A DNA stretch of 64,000 nt from Bryobacterales bacterium. Lineage in GTDB: Bacteria; Acidobacteriota; Terriglobia; Bryobacterales; Bryobacteraceae. The position numbers were made by a program, and so were the translations under genes. The notes beneath the pieces are model-generated. The model was not told the origin of the DNA, ran no database searches, and saw only the letters and a program-made list of their open reading frames with translations. Shown here piece by piece: positions 9,644-19,075 of this stretch. The stretch's first letter is position 1, and every line of letters begins with the position of its first letter. The stretch is taken from the NCBI GenBank assembly GCA_016721425.1, contig JADKID010000016.1, positions 62,001 through 126,000 on the forward strand, written 5' to 3'.

Positions 9644-11056
9644 ATGCAACGCCGTAGTTTTCTTACTTCGATGCTGGCCGCCGCTACGGCGCGTCCCGCC
9701 ACCAACGTGGTTCTGATCCTGGCCGACGACCTCGGTTGGAAGGACCTCTCCTGTTATGGCAATCCCAATGTGGCTACGCCAAACCTGGACCGTCTGGCCC
9801 GCGAGGGCGCGCGCTTCACCCAAGCCTACGCGGCCTGCCCTGTGTGCTCGCCTACCCGCGCCAGCATCCTCACCGGCCGCTATCCGGTTCGCACCGGCGT
9901 CACGGATTGGATTCCCGGACGGGAGTCGCACGGGGGCGGGCCGGTGGTGACTCCGCGAACGGCCGATCATCTCAAGCTGGAGGAGCAGACTATCGCGGAG
10001 CGGCTCAAGGCGGGCAGCTACCGCAGCGCGGCCGTGGGCAAGTGGCATCTCGGCGGGGAGGGCTTTCTGCCTACCGATCAGGGCTTTGCGCTGAACGTCG
10101 GCGGTACCCACCGGGGCAGCCCTCCGCCCAGCGGGAAACTGGGCTCCAGCTATTTCGGTCCGGCCGAACTGCCCAACCTCAAGCTGGCCGCTGGCGAATC
10201 GCTCACCGAAAAGCTGACAGAGGCGGCCACCGGGTTTATCGAACAGAACAAGGCGAATCCGTTCTTTCTCTATCTGGCGCACTATACGCCGCATATTCCT
10301 CTCCAGGCGCGGGAATCGGAGATCGCCCGGCACCGGGAGGCGAGCGGGGGCCGCTACAACCCTACCTACGCCGCCATGCTGGAGAGTCTCGATGCCAGCG
10401 TGGGCAGCGTCCTGCGTACGCTGGATCAGACCGGGCTGGCGAAGAACACTCTGGTCGCTTTCTTCTCCGACAATGGGGGGTTGCGGTACGAGGGAAAGGC
10501 GCAGAGCGCGGTTACCGATAACGCGCCGCTGCGCGCCGGCAAGGGGCATCTGTACGAGGGCGGCATTCGCGAGCCGCTGCTGATGCGGCTACCGGGCACG
10601 ATCCGCGCCGGCGCCGTGATTGACACGCCGGTGTGCAGCGTGGATTTCCTGCCGACCTTCTGCGATTTGGCGGGGACGCCGGCCGGCACAGTCGATGGAG
10701 TGAGCCTCATGCCGCTGTTGCGCGGCGGCAAACTCGCGCCCCGGCCCCTGTATTGGCACTATCCGCACTACTCCAATCAGGGCGGGGAGCCGGGCAGCGC
10801 GATTCGCGAGGCCGATTGGAAGCTGATCGAGTTCCTCGCCGACGGGCGCATGGAGCTGTTCAATCTGAAGGACGATCCGGGCGAGCAGGTCAACCTGATC
10901 GGCCGGCATCCGGAAGTGGCTCAATTGCTGGGGGCGCGCCTGCGAGTGTGGCGGCGCGAAGCCGGGGCTGTGATGCCACAGAAAAATCCGGCAGCCGATC
11001 CGGCGTGGCCGGGTTGGAATCTGACGGGCGCCGAGAAGCCGACGCCGGCCCGGTAA
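9644..11056 (+). CDS. Secreted sulfatase (arylsulfatase A-like)
   Basis: A 470-residue type I sulfatase that hydrolyses sulfate esters, probably of a sulfated polysaccharide or its fragments. The N-terminus (QRRSFLTSMLAAATA) is a twin-arginine-like export signal. The sulfatase signature CSPTR at 68-72 is the site of formylglycine formation, so a formylglycine-generating enzyme or anSME elsewhere in the genome is required. Metal-binding DD at 28-29, the GKWHLG motif and SDNGG are all present. Length is normal for the family. It is divergent from a LacI-type regulator and convergent with lptFG nine bases away. The substrate cannot be read from the sequence. Confidence 0.92.
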   Translation: MQRRSFLTSMLAAATARPATNVVLILADDLGWKDLSCYGNPNVATPNLDRLAREGARFTQAYAACPVCSPTRASILTGRYPVRTGVTDWIPGRESHGGGPVVTPRTADHLKLEEQTIAERLKAGSYRSAAVGKWHLGGEGFLPTDQGFALNVGGTHRGSPPPSGKLGSSYFGPAELPNLKLAAGESLTEKLTEAATGFIEQNKANPFFLYLAHYTPHIPLQARESEIARHREASGGRYNPTYAAMLESLDASVGSVLRTLDQTGLAKNTLVAFFSDNGGLRYEGKAQSAVTDNAPLRAGKGHLYEGGIREPLLMRLPGTIRAGAVIDTPVCSVDFLPTFCDLAGTPAGTVDGVSLMPLLRGGKLAPRPLYWHYPHYSNQGGEPGSAIREADWKLIEFLADGRMELFNLKDDPGEQVNLIGRHPEVAQLLGARLRVWRREAGAVMPQKNPAADPAWPGWNLTGAEKPTPAR

Positions 11057-11065
11057 GCCGCCAGT

Positions 11066-13402
11066 CTACGTCCGCATCCGGGTCATCAGGTAGATGCCGG
11101 CCAGCGCAAACACCGCGTCCGGACTCCATGCAGCCATCTCCGGTGGCAGTTGCGCCACGTTGCCCAATTGCTCGAACAGGTAGTTCAACGCAAAGTAGGC
11201 TATCGCCACGCCCAGGCTGACGCCCACCCCGGTCATCGCCCCGCGGTTGCCCGTCAGGAAAGCGAACGGGACACTCAGCAGCGCCATCACCAGCGCGAAC
11301 AGCGGCACGCTGAACTTTTTGTGGTACTGCACCTGCAGCGGTAGCGTGTTGAAACCGGATTGCCGCAGTTCCGCGATGTAGTTGTCCAACTGCAGATAGT
11401 TCATCTGCTTGTAAGTCTTCACTTCTTTGGTGAACCACGCCGGCGACTCGTCCAACTCGGCAAATGTGGCTGTTTCGCCCTGGAACGCCCGGAAGACGTC
11501 TTCCTTTTGCCGCACGTCGCGCACCCAGCCGTTCTGGAAGATCCACGTCTTCAACGCCGGCTCCCAACGCGCGCGCTCGGCGGAGATGTGCCTATGCAAT
11601 CGGAACGTCTTCGGCTCCAGCTCATAGACGCTCACGCCGCCCAGCACTCCCTCCGTGTCGTTCAGATACTTGTAGTAGAAAATGCGCGAGCCGCGGCCGA
11701 AGATCCACTGCCGCTGCGGGTTCAGATACGTTTGCACCGGCTTGCCCTTGATCTTGTTGCGCAGGGCGTCCTGGATCAGGTTGGCGTTGGTGACGACATA
11801 GTGGTCGAATCCGAAGAGCGCGCCGCTCAGCGCGAGGCTCGTCACCAGCACCGGCAGCGCCAGCCGGTAAAGGCTTACGCCGCACGCCTTCATCGCCGTG
11901 ATCTCGTTGTTTTTCGACATCACGCCAAACGCGACAAGAACCGCCACCAGTACGCTCACCGGGGCGGCGTCGTAGATCAGCTTCGGCGCCAGGAAGAACA
12001 GGTAGCGCAACAGATCGCCGATGGCGATTTCGTTCTTGAACACGTCGCCCAACAACTCAAAGAAGTTGAATACCTCAGTGAGCAGCACCAGCGAGAAGAG
12101 CAGCAGTCCGAAATAGAAGAGGAAGCTGGTCACCACATAGGTGTCGATCACCTGTGGCAGCAGGAAAAACCGGGTTTTCGAGAACCCGCTCAGCCCGCCG
12201 GCCAGCGGCCCCTGATCCTTGGAGAAATAGTGGCGCAGACCCTGCCACCGTTCGCGCACGAAGTGCCGCGGTCCGGCGAAAACGTCCTTGTCGCCGGGTC
12301 TTTCCAACCGGATCAGCATGATTGTGGCGGCCAGCGCAAAGAGCCCGTTCGGTAGCCACACGGCGAGTTCTGCCGGGATCTTGCCCTCCCGCGCCAGGCT
12401 GATCAGCGAGATCAGCGCCATATAGTAGAGGAACGCGAAAATCACCGTAATGACGAATGCGGCCGATTTTCCACCTTTGCGCGACGACACACCCAGCGGG
12501 ATGCCGGTCAGCGCCAGCAGCAGACACGCCAGAGGCAGGGCCAACCGCTGATGAAACTCGATCCGCGCCTCCAGCGATCTGCGCGTCTCTCCCATCAACT
12601 CCAGCGTTGGAGTGGCCGTGTAGTTCTTGGCCCTTACCGCGCCGCGCTGCCTTGCCTCCAGCACCTGCTCGCCAACCGGGAATGTGATCTTGTGATACTC
12701 GCTGGGATCAGGAGCGGTTTCGTAGGTGGAGCCGCGCAGCAGCGAAAGTTGCAGCCGGTTGCGGGCCGAATCGGCCGTGACAATGGCTTGCGAGGCGATG
12801 GTCACCCGCGGTGCGTCGCTCTTCTCGCCCGGTCCGGCCGATTTGCGCTCCGAGGGCGGAGTCAGATCTGCCATGAAGACGTTCTGCCACCGTACGGGCT
12901 GCCCGGGCAGTACATCGCCCACATAGAGCACCGTATTCGGAAATGACTCCTCGAACACGCGCGGTTGAATCTCGGCCGTCAGTTGCGCCGCGCCCATCTG
13001 GTTGACCACTCGGATCAGTTCCGCATTGCACCAGGGCGTGAGTTTGAGCGAGCAGTAACCGGTGAGCGCCACTGCCAGCAAGGCAAATGCCGTCACTGGT
13101 AGCGTCACGCGCCGCGCCGGTATTCCCGACGCCCGCATCGCGGTGATCTCGCCGTCGGACGACATCCGGCTCAGGCTGATCAGTACGCCCACCAGTGAGC
13201 CCAGAGGGATGGTCAGAGGCATCGTCGCCGGCAGCAGAAGCAGAAAGAGGTAGCCGACCGTCTCCGGCGTCGTGGTCGCCGAAACCAGGATCGAGAACAG
13301 TTGGCCGGCCTTCTGCAGGAACAGAACGAATACGAAAAGGAGAGCGCCAAGGAGAGCACTGCCGGTGATTTCGAAAAAGATCGTGCGAGAGAGAATGCCC
13401 AT
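11066..13402 (-). CDS. Fused LptF-LptG lipopolysaccharide export permease
   Basis: A 778-residue inner-membrane protein containing two complete YjgP/YjgQ permease units in tandem. The first (about 1-385) starts with an LptF-like helix pair and ends in a helix cluster followed by RLERPGD. The second (about 405-778) restarts with an RFFLLPQVIDTYV segment and ends YLMTRMRT. Each unit has the usual layout of three N-terminal helices, a periplasmic beta-jellyroll and three C-terminal helices. In most Gram-negative bacteria LptF and LptG are separate proteins that pair with two LptB ATPases to extract LPS. Here the heterodimer appears to be encoded as one chain. No stop or frame change separates the halves. 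lptB, lptC and lptA are not in the window. Confidence 0.9.
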   Translation of the reverse strand: MGILSRTIFFEITGSALLGALLFVFVLFLQKAGQLFSILVSATTTPETVGYLFLLLLPATMPLTIPLGSLVGVLISLSRMSSDGEITAMRASGIPARRVTLPVTAFALLAVALTGYCSLKLTPWCNAELIRVVNQMGAAQLTAEIQPRVFEESFPNTVLYVGDVLPGQPVRWQNVFMADLTPPSERKSAGPGEKSDAPRVTIASQAIVTADSARNRLQLSLLRGSTYETAPDPSEYHKITFPVGEQVLEARQRGAVRAKNYTATPTLELMGETRRSLEARIEFHQRLALPLACLLLALTGIPLGVSSRKGGKSAAFVITVIFAFLYYMALISLISLAREGKIPAELAVWLPNGLFALAATIMLIRLERPGDKDVFAGPRHFVRERWQGLRHYFSKDQGPLAGGLSGFSKTRFFLLPQVIDTYVVTSFLFYFGLLLFSLVLLTEVFNFFELLGDVFKNEIAIGDLLRYLFFLAPKLIYDAAPVSVLVAVLVAFGVMSKNNEITAMKACGVSLYRLALPVLVTSLALSGALFGFDHYVVTNANLIQDALRNKIKGKPVQTYLNPQRQWIFGRGSRIFYYKYLNDTEGVLGGVSVYELEPKTFRLHRHISAERARWEPALKTWIFQNGWVRDVRQKEDVFRAFQGETATFAELDESPAWFTKEVKTYKQMNYLQLDNYIAELRQSGFNTLPLQVQYHKKFSVPLFALVMALLSVPFAFLTGNRGAMTGVGVSLGVAIAYFALNYLFEQLGNVAQLPPEMAAWSPDAVFALAGIYLMTRMRT

Positions 13403-13494
13403 GCGGCGCGCGGAGTGTCCTCTACGAGATTAGCGTGAATGAAAACACGAAGTCCGGAGGCCGGGTTGCAGGTAGAATTTGACAGGAGAGTGAA

Positions 13495-14628
13495 ATGACT
13501 TCCAGAACCATGGTGCTCGCCCTGGCCGCGATGGCTGCATTCGGCGCCGAAGACGCCCACCCGACCCTCGCTATCGGCGCCCAGGCCCCGCCGTTCTCGC
13601 TCCAAGGCGTTGACGGCAAGACTCATTCCCTCGGTGAGTACACGGCCCCGGTCCTGGCCATCGTCTTCACCTGCAACCATTGCCCCACCGCCCAGCTCTA
13701 TGAGGGGCGCATCAAGAAGCTGGTGGAAGACTACGGCGGCAAGGGCGTCAACGTTGTCGCCATCCAGCCCAACGCTCCCGATGGCATCCGCCTCGGTGAG
13801 TTGGGCTACACCGACGTCAGCGACGGCTTTGAAGACATGAAGATTCGCGCCGCCCATCGCAAGTTCAACTTTCCGTACCTGGACGACGGCCCCACCCAGT
13901 CCGTGGCGCAGGCCTACGGCCCCCAGGCCACGCCTCACATCTTCATCTTCGACAAGGAGCGCAAGCTCCGCTACGAGGGACGCATCGACAACAGCCAGCG
14001 CGAATCGCTCGTGAAGATCCAGGATGCACGCCTCGCCATGGACGCCCTCCTCGCCGGCAAACCCGTCGCTACCACCCATACGCCCGTCTTTGGCTGCTCC
14101 ACCAAGTGGCGCTCCAAGCAGGCCAGCCAGCTCGACGAACTGCGTAAAATCGAGGCCGAACCGATCCGGCTGGAGCCGGCGACGGCGGCAGATCTGAAGA
14201 AACTCCGCGCCAATCCAACCGGCAAGGTTCTCCTGGTCAACTTCTGGGCCACGTGGTGCGGTCCCTGCCTGATGGAGTTCCCCGGCCTCAACACTACCTA
14301 CCGCATGTACCGGGGCCGGGACTTTGACATGGTGACCGTGGCGGCCAACCTGCCGGACGAGAGACCCGGTGTGCTGAAGACTCTGGAGAAGCAGAAGGCC
14401 ACCATGCGCAACTACTACTTCGCCGCCGATGACACCTACGCACTGCAAGCCGCTTTCGATGCCAAATGGGAGACCGGGGTGCCGTTTACCATGCTGATCG
14501 CGCCGGACGGCAAGGTGCTCTACAAGAAGCAGGGCGAGGTGGACATGCTGGAACTGCGGCGCACCATCCTCGCCAATCTGCCCGATCCCGACTACATCGG
14601 TCAGAGGGCGTACTGGCAGGGCAGGTAG
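13495..14628 (+). CDS. Secreted protein with two thioredoxin-fold domains (redoxin plus TlpA-like)
   Basis: A 377-residue protein with a short signal peptide (about residues 1-17). The first domain (about 24-190) is AhpC/redoxin-like with a CNHC motif at 60-63 in the position of the active-site pair. The second (about 225-370) is TlpA/ResA-like with WCGPC near residue 255. Proteins of this type act outside the cytoplasm in disulfide reduction, cytochrome maturation or peroxide defence. The first domain belongs to the 'thioredoxin family, CNHC type' common in Acidobacteria and Planctomycetes. A GGAGAG ribosome site precedes the ATG. It is divergent from lptFG. Which substrate it reduces is unknown. 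Confidence 0.85.
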   Translation: MTSRTMVLALAAMAAFGAEDAHPTLAIGAQAPPFSLQGVDGKTHSLGEYTAPVLAIVFTCNHCPTAQLYEGRIKKLVEDYGGKGVNVVAIQPNAPDGIRLGELGYTDVSDGFEDMKIRAAHRKFNFPYLDDGPTQSVAQAYGPQATPHIFIFDKERKLRYEGRIDNSQRESLVKIQDARLAMDALLAGKPVATTHTPVFGCSTKWRSKQASQLDELRKIEAEPIRLEPATAADLKKLRANPTGKVLLVNFWATWCGPCLMEFPGLNTTYRMYRGRDFDMVTVAANLPDERPGVLKTLEKQKATMRNYYFAADDTYALQAAFDAKWETGVPFTMLIAPDGKVLYKKQGEVDMLELRRTILANLPDPDYIGQRAYWQGR

Positions 14629-14650
14629 GCGCCACAGTCAGCCCCGGTCT

Positions 14651-14884
14651 CGACGGCTCCACGACGCCCAACCCGCCGCGCAGAACGCCCTTGGCCGCGA
14701 TCATCTGATCCGCCACCTTGCCCAGGTCCTGGCCCTTGCTCCGCAAGACCACTGCTTCCACGCAGCTGCCTTGGTCCGGATGCACGGGCATCGTGGAAAT
14801 TGCTATGTGCTGATGCTGGGAATCGGTCCGCTTGCCGGAGCCACTCGGCCTGGCATGGGCATCGAAAACCGTGAGGGTATCCAG
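14651..14884 (-). pseudogene. Remnant of a NikR-type nickel-responsive regulator (C-terminal domain only)
   Basis: Read on the minus strand, this stretch encodes about 78 residues closely resembling the NikR C-terminal metal-sensing domain. It contains TLTVFDAHAR, then SQHQHIAISTMPVH, then CVEAVVL, then DQMIAAKGVLRGGL, in the NikR order. The ribbon-helix-helix DNA-binding domain that should precede it is missing, because the next gene's promoter begins there. The HVH metal site has become PVH, two residues are missing after QHQH, and no proper stop follows the KGVLRGGL segment. I read it as a decayed divergent nikR. It is valuable as a clue that the TonB receptor and DUF4198 gene beside it were under nickel control. 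Confidence 0.7.
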
Positions 14885-14917
14885 CCGGCTGGCGCGGTGC
14901 GACAATCTGCCACACAA

Positions 14918-14940
14918 CATACGAATGGAAACTTTGTATG
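14918..14940. promoter_or_regulatory. Candidate metal-regulator operator, CATAC-N13-GTATG
   Basis: A perfect five-base inverted repeat (CATAC, 13-base spacer, GTATG) lies 11 bases before the TonB receptor ATG and directly at the edge of the NikR remnant. NikR operators are spaced inverted repeats whose arms in enterobacteria are GTATGA/TCATAC. The arms here use the same pentamers but in the opposite order, so the match is suggestive rather than a consensus hit. Confidence 0.4.
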
Positions 14941-14951
14941 CTGGAAAGACC

Positions 14952-17900
14952 ATGCTCACCCGATGCCTCATTGGCCTGACGTTCCTTTCCGCGCTTCTTC
15001 CCGCGCAGAGCGTCGTGGGATCCCTTACCGCTGACGTGGTCACGGCTTCCGGGCGCCCACTGCCCGCAACGGTGGTCACATTGACCGACCTCGCCCGCAA
15101 CCAGCAGCGCACGGTGCTCGCCGATTCCACCGGCGTCGTGGTATTTAGCGGCTTGCGCCCGGCGGTTTACCGTCTGGGCGCGCAACTGGAGGGCTATCTC
15201 CCGGTGCAGCACGACGGCATCACCATCAGTGTCAATCTGCAGGCCAGCGTGCGAGTGATTCTGCACGAGGCCGCGCGGCGGGATTCAGTCGATGTGGTCG
15301 GGCAGACAACCGCCGTGGTCACGGAGTCGCCCGCAGTCCGGACGGTCATCGGGAGGGATTTCGTCGGGAACCAGCCACTGAACGGCCGCACGATTCAAAA
15401 CCTCATCGCGCTGGCGCCCGGCGTCGTCGTGACCGCGGCCTCGCTGCCCACCCCGGGCCAGTTCAGTGTCAACGGCCAGCGGCCTTCGTCGAACAACTTC
15501 CAGATCGATGGCGTAAGCGCGAACTTCGGCACCAGCGCCTCGGTCACACCCTACGAGCCGGCCGGTGGCACCGTGCCCGCGATGACCGCCCTCGGCACCA
15601 CCACCTCGCTCGCCTCGTTGGAGGCGATGCAGGAGTTCGCCATTCAGACCTCCACCTACTCTCCCGAGTATGGACGCCAACCCGGCGGCCAGGTCTCCAT
15701 TGCCACCCGCTCCGGCGCCAACGATTTCCACGGTTCGGCCTTTGAGTACTTCCGCAATGACAAGCTCGATGCCAATAACTGGTTCGGCAATGCCAACAAT
15801 CTGGCGCGCGGTGCGCTGCGGCAGAACGACTTTGGCGGGAGCGCTGGAGGACGGATTCTCCGCGATCGCTCGTTCTATTTCATCGCCCACGAGTCGCTCT
15901 CGCTGCGCCAGCCCTTTGTGACCCCGCCCCTTACCGTGCCTTCGCTCGCTGCGAGGCAGCAGGGCAGCGCCGCCATCCGCGAACTACTGAATGCTTTCCC
16001 GCTGCCGGTCGCGCCCGCCACCGCGGCCGATCCGCTCACCACGCCTTACATCGCCACGGTCTCCAACCCCGCATCTCTTCACTCCACCAGTGCCCGCCTG
16101 GATCATCGGGTGAACGATCGCCTGCAGCTCTTTGGACGACTCAGTACGACGCCCTCGGAGAATCGGGAGCGTGCCAAGTACTGCGCGACCAGCTGCGTTT
16201 CTGTGACCTCGGTCGATGTGCAGACCTACACAGGAGGCGCCACGTGGACCATCTCGCCGCGCATCCTGAACGACGTGCGGCTCAACTATTCCCGCTCCCG
16301 CACGAAGCTGTTCTACGACATGGACAACTTCGGCGGCGCCGTCTCGCCCTCCATGGCCACGCTCTATCCCTCCTTCACCAACCGCGACAAAGGCTACGCC
16401 TATATCGAAGTGGATCCCGCCGGCGACAACACGCTGAGCGACGGCCTGTTCGTCAACAACACCCAGCGCCAGTGGAATCTCGTCGAGACGCTCTCCTTCC
16501 AGCCGGGCCGCCATTCGTTCAAGTTCGGCTTCGATTGGCGGCGGCTCAATCCGTACTCCGATTCGGGCTCCTACCGGCGCCAGTTCCGTTACGCCAACAT
16601 CGGGCAACTCGCGGCGGATCTCGCACCCACCGGCGCACTCTTCGCCCCAGACGTCGTCATGGAGCCGCTCTTCTCCAACTGGTCAGGCTTCGCGCAGGAC
16701 ACGTGGCGCGTGAACGATCGCCTGACGCTCACCTACGGGCTGCGCTACGAAGTGGTGCCCAGCCCCAAGGAGGCGAACGGCAAGATGCCCGCCACGGCGG
16801 TCAATCTGGATGACGCCGCCAGGGTCGCGCTGGCGCCTGCCAACTCGCCGTTCTATGCCACGGATTGGGCCAATTGGGCGCCGCGCGTGGGCGCAGCGTT
16901 GCGTTTGAACCAGCAGGGCACCTGGATGCTGCGCGGCGGCTATGGCCTGCTCTATGATCTCGGCTACGGCTTCACCGGCAACGCATTCTCCACCAGCCTG
17001 TGGCCCTACACACGGACTGCCACCTACAGCAACGTGCCCTACGCTGATCCACGCATGAGTGCCCAGCCTGCCCCGGCGAGCCTGGATCCCCCGTATGCCC
17101 GTGTCTTCGCCTACCAGGAGAACTTCCGGACTCCGCGCGTGGCCCAATACAACGTGACTCTCGCCCGGCAACTCACGGCGAGCGATCAGTTCACGCTCGC
17201 CTATGTCGGCGCCTCCGGCCGGCGTCTGGCGCGCATCGAGCAGTTGCGCCGCTACAACCCCGCCTTCACACGGATCGACGCGGTGCGCAGCAATGCGGAC
17301 TCCGGCTATCATGCGATGCAAGCGCAGTATGAGCGGCGTCTCGCGAAGGGCCTCCAGGCGCTCGCCTCGTATACCTGGAGTAAGTCGCTCGATACCGCCA
17401 GTGACGAATCCATCAACAATTTCCAGGCTCCGGCTCTGCGGCTCGATCCGCGCCAGGATCGCGGGCCGTCTTCCTTCGATGTCCGGCACACCGCCAACAT
17501 CGTGCTCAGCTACCAGGTCGCCCAAGGCGCCGGCTGGCGGCGCGTGATGGGCGGCTTCGCCTGGGACGGAACCTTCCGCGCCCGCAGTGCGACGCCTGTC
17601 AACGTCTTGACGGGCCGCGACCCCTTCGGCTACGGCATCACCACCGTCAGCCGGCCCGACGTTGTCAGCGGAGTACCGCTCTACCTCGACGATCCCGCTG
17701 CCGCCGGCGGAAAGCGTTTTAACCCGGCGGCCTTCGACGGCAACGCCCCCTTCGCGCAGGGGCGCCAGGGCACACTGGGACGCAACGTCATGCGCGGCTT
17801 CTCCGCGGCGCAGTTCGACGTGGCTGTGCGCCGCACGTTTCGGCTGACGGAGCACTTCGGCCTCCAGGCGCGGGCGGAGATGTTCAACCTGACCAATACC

Positions 17901-18050
17901 CCCAACTTCGCCAATCCCACCGGCGTCATGACGGGCCGCAATTTCGGCCGCGCCACGCAGATGCTCGGCACGGGCCTGGGTGGCCTCAGCCCGCTCTACC
18001 AGCAGGGCGGGCCGCGTTCCGTACAACTGGCGCTGCGATTGAGTTTCTAA
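14952..18050 (+). CDS. TonB-dependent outer-membrane receptor, Oar-like, with carboxypeptidase-regulatory domain; probable nickel uptake
   Basis: A receptor of about 1,032 residues. After a signal peptide (MLTRCLIGLTFLSALLPAQS) comes a carboxypeptidase-regulatory-like sandwich (GRPLPATVVTLTDLARNQ), then a plug domain (LNGRTIQNLIALAPGVV, FSVNGQRPSSNNFQIDG) and a long beta-barrel ending in aromatic F (ALRLSF). This is the architecture of the large Oar/SusC-like receptors abundant in Acidobacteria. The ATG at 14952 is chosen because the signal peptide starts there; upstream in-frame starts would encode the regulatory palindrome. It is followed 19 bases later by a DUF4198 gene and preceded by a NikR remnant, which together point to nickel or another metal chelate as substrate. 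The substrate is inferred. Confidence 0.88.
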   Translation: MLTRCLIGLTFLSALLPAQSVVGSLTADVVTASGRPLPATVVTLTDLARNQQRTVLADSTGVVVFSGLRPAVYRLGAQLEGYLPVQHDGITISVNLQASVRVILHEAARRDSVDVVGQTTAVVTESPAVRTVIGRDFVGNQPLNGRTIQNLIALAPGVVVTAASLPTPGQFSVNGQRPSSNNFQIDGVSANFGTSASVTPYEPAGGTVPAMTALGTTTSLASLEAMQEFAIQTSTYSPEYGRQPGGQVSIATRSGANDFHGSAFEYFRNDKLDANNWFGNANNLARGALRQNDFGGSAGGRILRDRSFYFIAHESLSLRQPFVTPPLTVPSLAARQQGSAAIRELLNAFPLPVAPATAADPLTTPYIATVSNPASLHSTSARLDHRVNDRLQLFGRLSTTPSENRERAKYCATSCVSVTSVDVQTYTGGATWTISPRILNDVRLNYSRSRTKLFYDMDNFGGAVSPSMATLYPSFTNRDKGYAYIEVDPAGDNTLSDGLFVNNTQRQWNLVETLSFQPGRHSFKFGFDWRRLNPYSDSGSYRRQFRYANIGQLAADLAPTGALFAPDVVMEPLFSNWSGFAQDTWRVNDRLTLTYGLRYEVVPSPKEANGKMPATAVNLDDAARVALAPANSPFYATDWANWAPRVGAALRLNQQGTWMLRGGYGLLYDLGYGFTGNAFSTSLWPYTRTATYSNVPYADPRMSAQPAPASLDPPYARVFAYQENFRTPRVAQYNVTLARQLTASDQFTLAYVGASGRRLARIEQLRRYNPAFTRIDAVRSNADSGYHAMQAQYERRLAKGLQALASYTWSKSLDTASDESINNFQAPALRLDPRQDRGPSSFDVRHTANIVLSYQVAQGAGWRRVMGGFAWDGTFRARSATPVNVLTGRDPFGYGITTVSRPDVVSGVPLYLDDPAAAGGKRFNPAAFDGNAPFAQGRQGTLGRNVMRGFSAAQFDVAVRRTFRLTEHFGLQARAEMFNLTNTPNFANPTGVMTGRNFGRATQMLGTGLGGLSPLYQQGGPRSVQLALRLSF

Positions 18051-18069
18051 TCTACGAGGTCCTATCACC

Positions 18070-18861
18070 ATGCGACTGCCAATTATGAGTTTGCTGATCC
18101 CGACCGCGCTCTTCGGCCACGATCTCTACCTCAAGCCTGCCAAGTGCGTGACGGCGCCCGGCGAGACCGTGCGCGTCGAATACCACAGCGGCGACGCTTT
18201 CCCCGTGAGCCAGAACCCGGTGGTTCTCTCCCGCCTCAAAGATGCCAGACGCATCTCCGCCACCGGTGACGCCGCGTTCACGGGAATCCATGACGAATCG
18301 AAGACCCTCACCGTCGCCGGGTTCACCGCGCCCGCGAAAGGCCACTTCTGGCTCCTCTCCCGCACCGAGCCGAATTTCATCGAACTCGACGCCAGGAAGT
18401 TCGAAGAGTATCTGGAGCACGAGGGACTCAAGTACGTCTCCGAGTGGCGGAAGAAGAACGGCGAATCCGATCGCGCCGGCAAGGAGATCTACAGCAAGTA
18501 CGTGAAGAGCCTGCTGGTGACCGGCGCGGGCGACGGCTGGTTCAATCACGCGGCCGGGCTTGCCATCGAGTTTGTGCCCTTGGACGATCCATACGCCGCC
18601 AAGCCCGGCGCCGCCATCCGTGTACAATTGCTCTTCCGCGGCAAACCTGCTGCCGGCCATGAGGTCGAGCTACAGACCGTGGCCGCCGGCAAGGCGGACC
18701 GCAAGATCCTCGGCAATACAGACGCCCAGGGCGTTGTCCGCGTGCCACTGGCGCCGGGCGGATTCCACAAACTCCACGCCATCGTGATGGAGCGCCGTGC
18801 GGACCGTACCAAGGCCGATTGGGAAAGCTGGTGGGCCACTCTCACGTTCGGGACGCGATAG
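18070..18861 (+). CDS. DUF4198 exported protein, likely metal-uptake partner of the receptor
   Basis: A 263-residue exported protein. The mature part begins right after a short signal (ALFGHDLYL), a start typical of DUF4198 proteins. Further family-like features are FEEYLEHEGL, the YSKYVKSL helix, an EFVPLDDPY turn and a C-terminal Ig-like half with GVVRVPL. DUF4198 proteins are repeatedly associated with nickel or cobalt transport genes, where they are thought to be periplasmic or substrate-specific components. The gene is in the same direction as the TonB receptor and 19 bases downstream, so co-transcription is likely. A weak hairpin (TTGGG/CCCAA) lies just after the stop. Direct metal binding is not demonstrated by the sequence. 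Confidence 0.8.
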   Translation: MRLPIMSLLIPTALFGHDLYLKPAKCVTAPGETVRVEYHSGDAFPVSQNPVVLSRLKDARRISATGDAAFTGIHDESKTLTVAGFTAPAKGHFWLLSRTEPNFIELDARKFEEYLEHEGLKYVSEWRKKNGESDRAGKEIYSKYVKSLLVTGAGDGWFNHAAGLAIEFVPLDDPYAAKPGAAIRVQLLFRGKPAAGHEVELQTVAAGKADRKILGNTDAQGVVRVPLAPGGFHKLHAIVMERRADRTKADWESWWATLTFGTR

Positions 18862-19075
18862 CGCCCTTAATTTGGGGACTCAATTCCCAATCTCCGCACA
18901 GGCCCCGGCGGCGATCCGGCGATGACAGCCCAAAGCACTGCCCGTGGCTGCGGCACGCCGCAAGCGGAATGAAAGAGCCGCACTCCGGAAGCCCTCAGCG
19001 CCGTGACGCAGCCATCTCGACGGCCCAACTCCGCGGAAAAACCGGCCACGCCCGTATCCGCATCTCCGGCCTGAC

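Noticed and set aside
13213..14448. A 411-codon minus-strand frame across the redoxin gene.
   Set aside because: Shadow of the redoxin gene and the start of lptFG; it overlaps both and has no family features.
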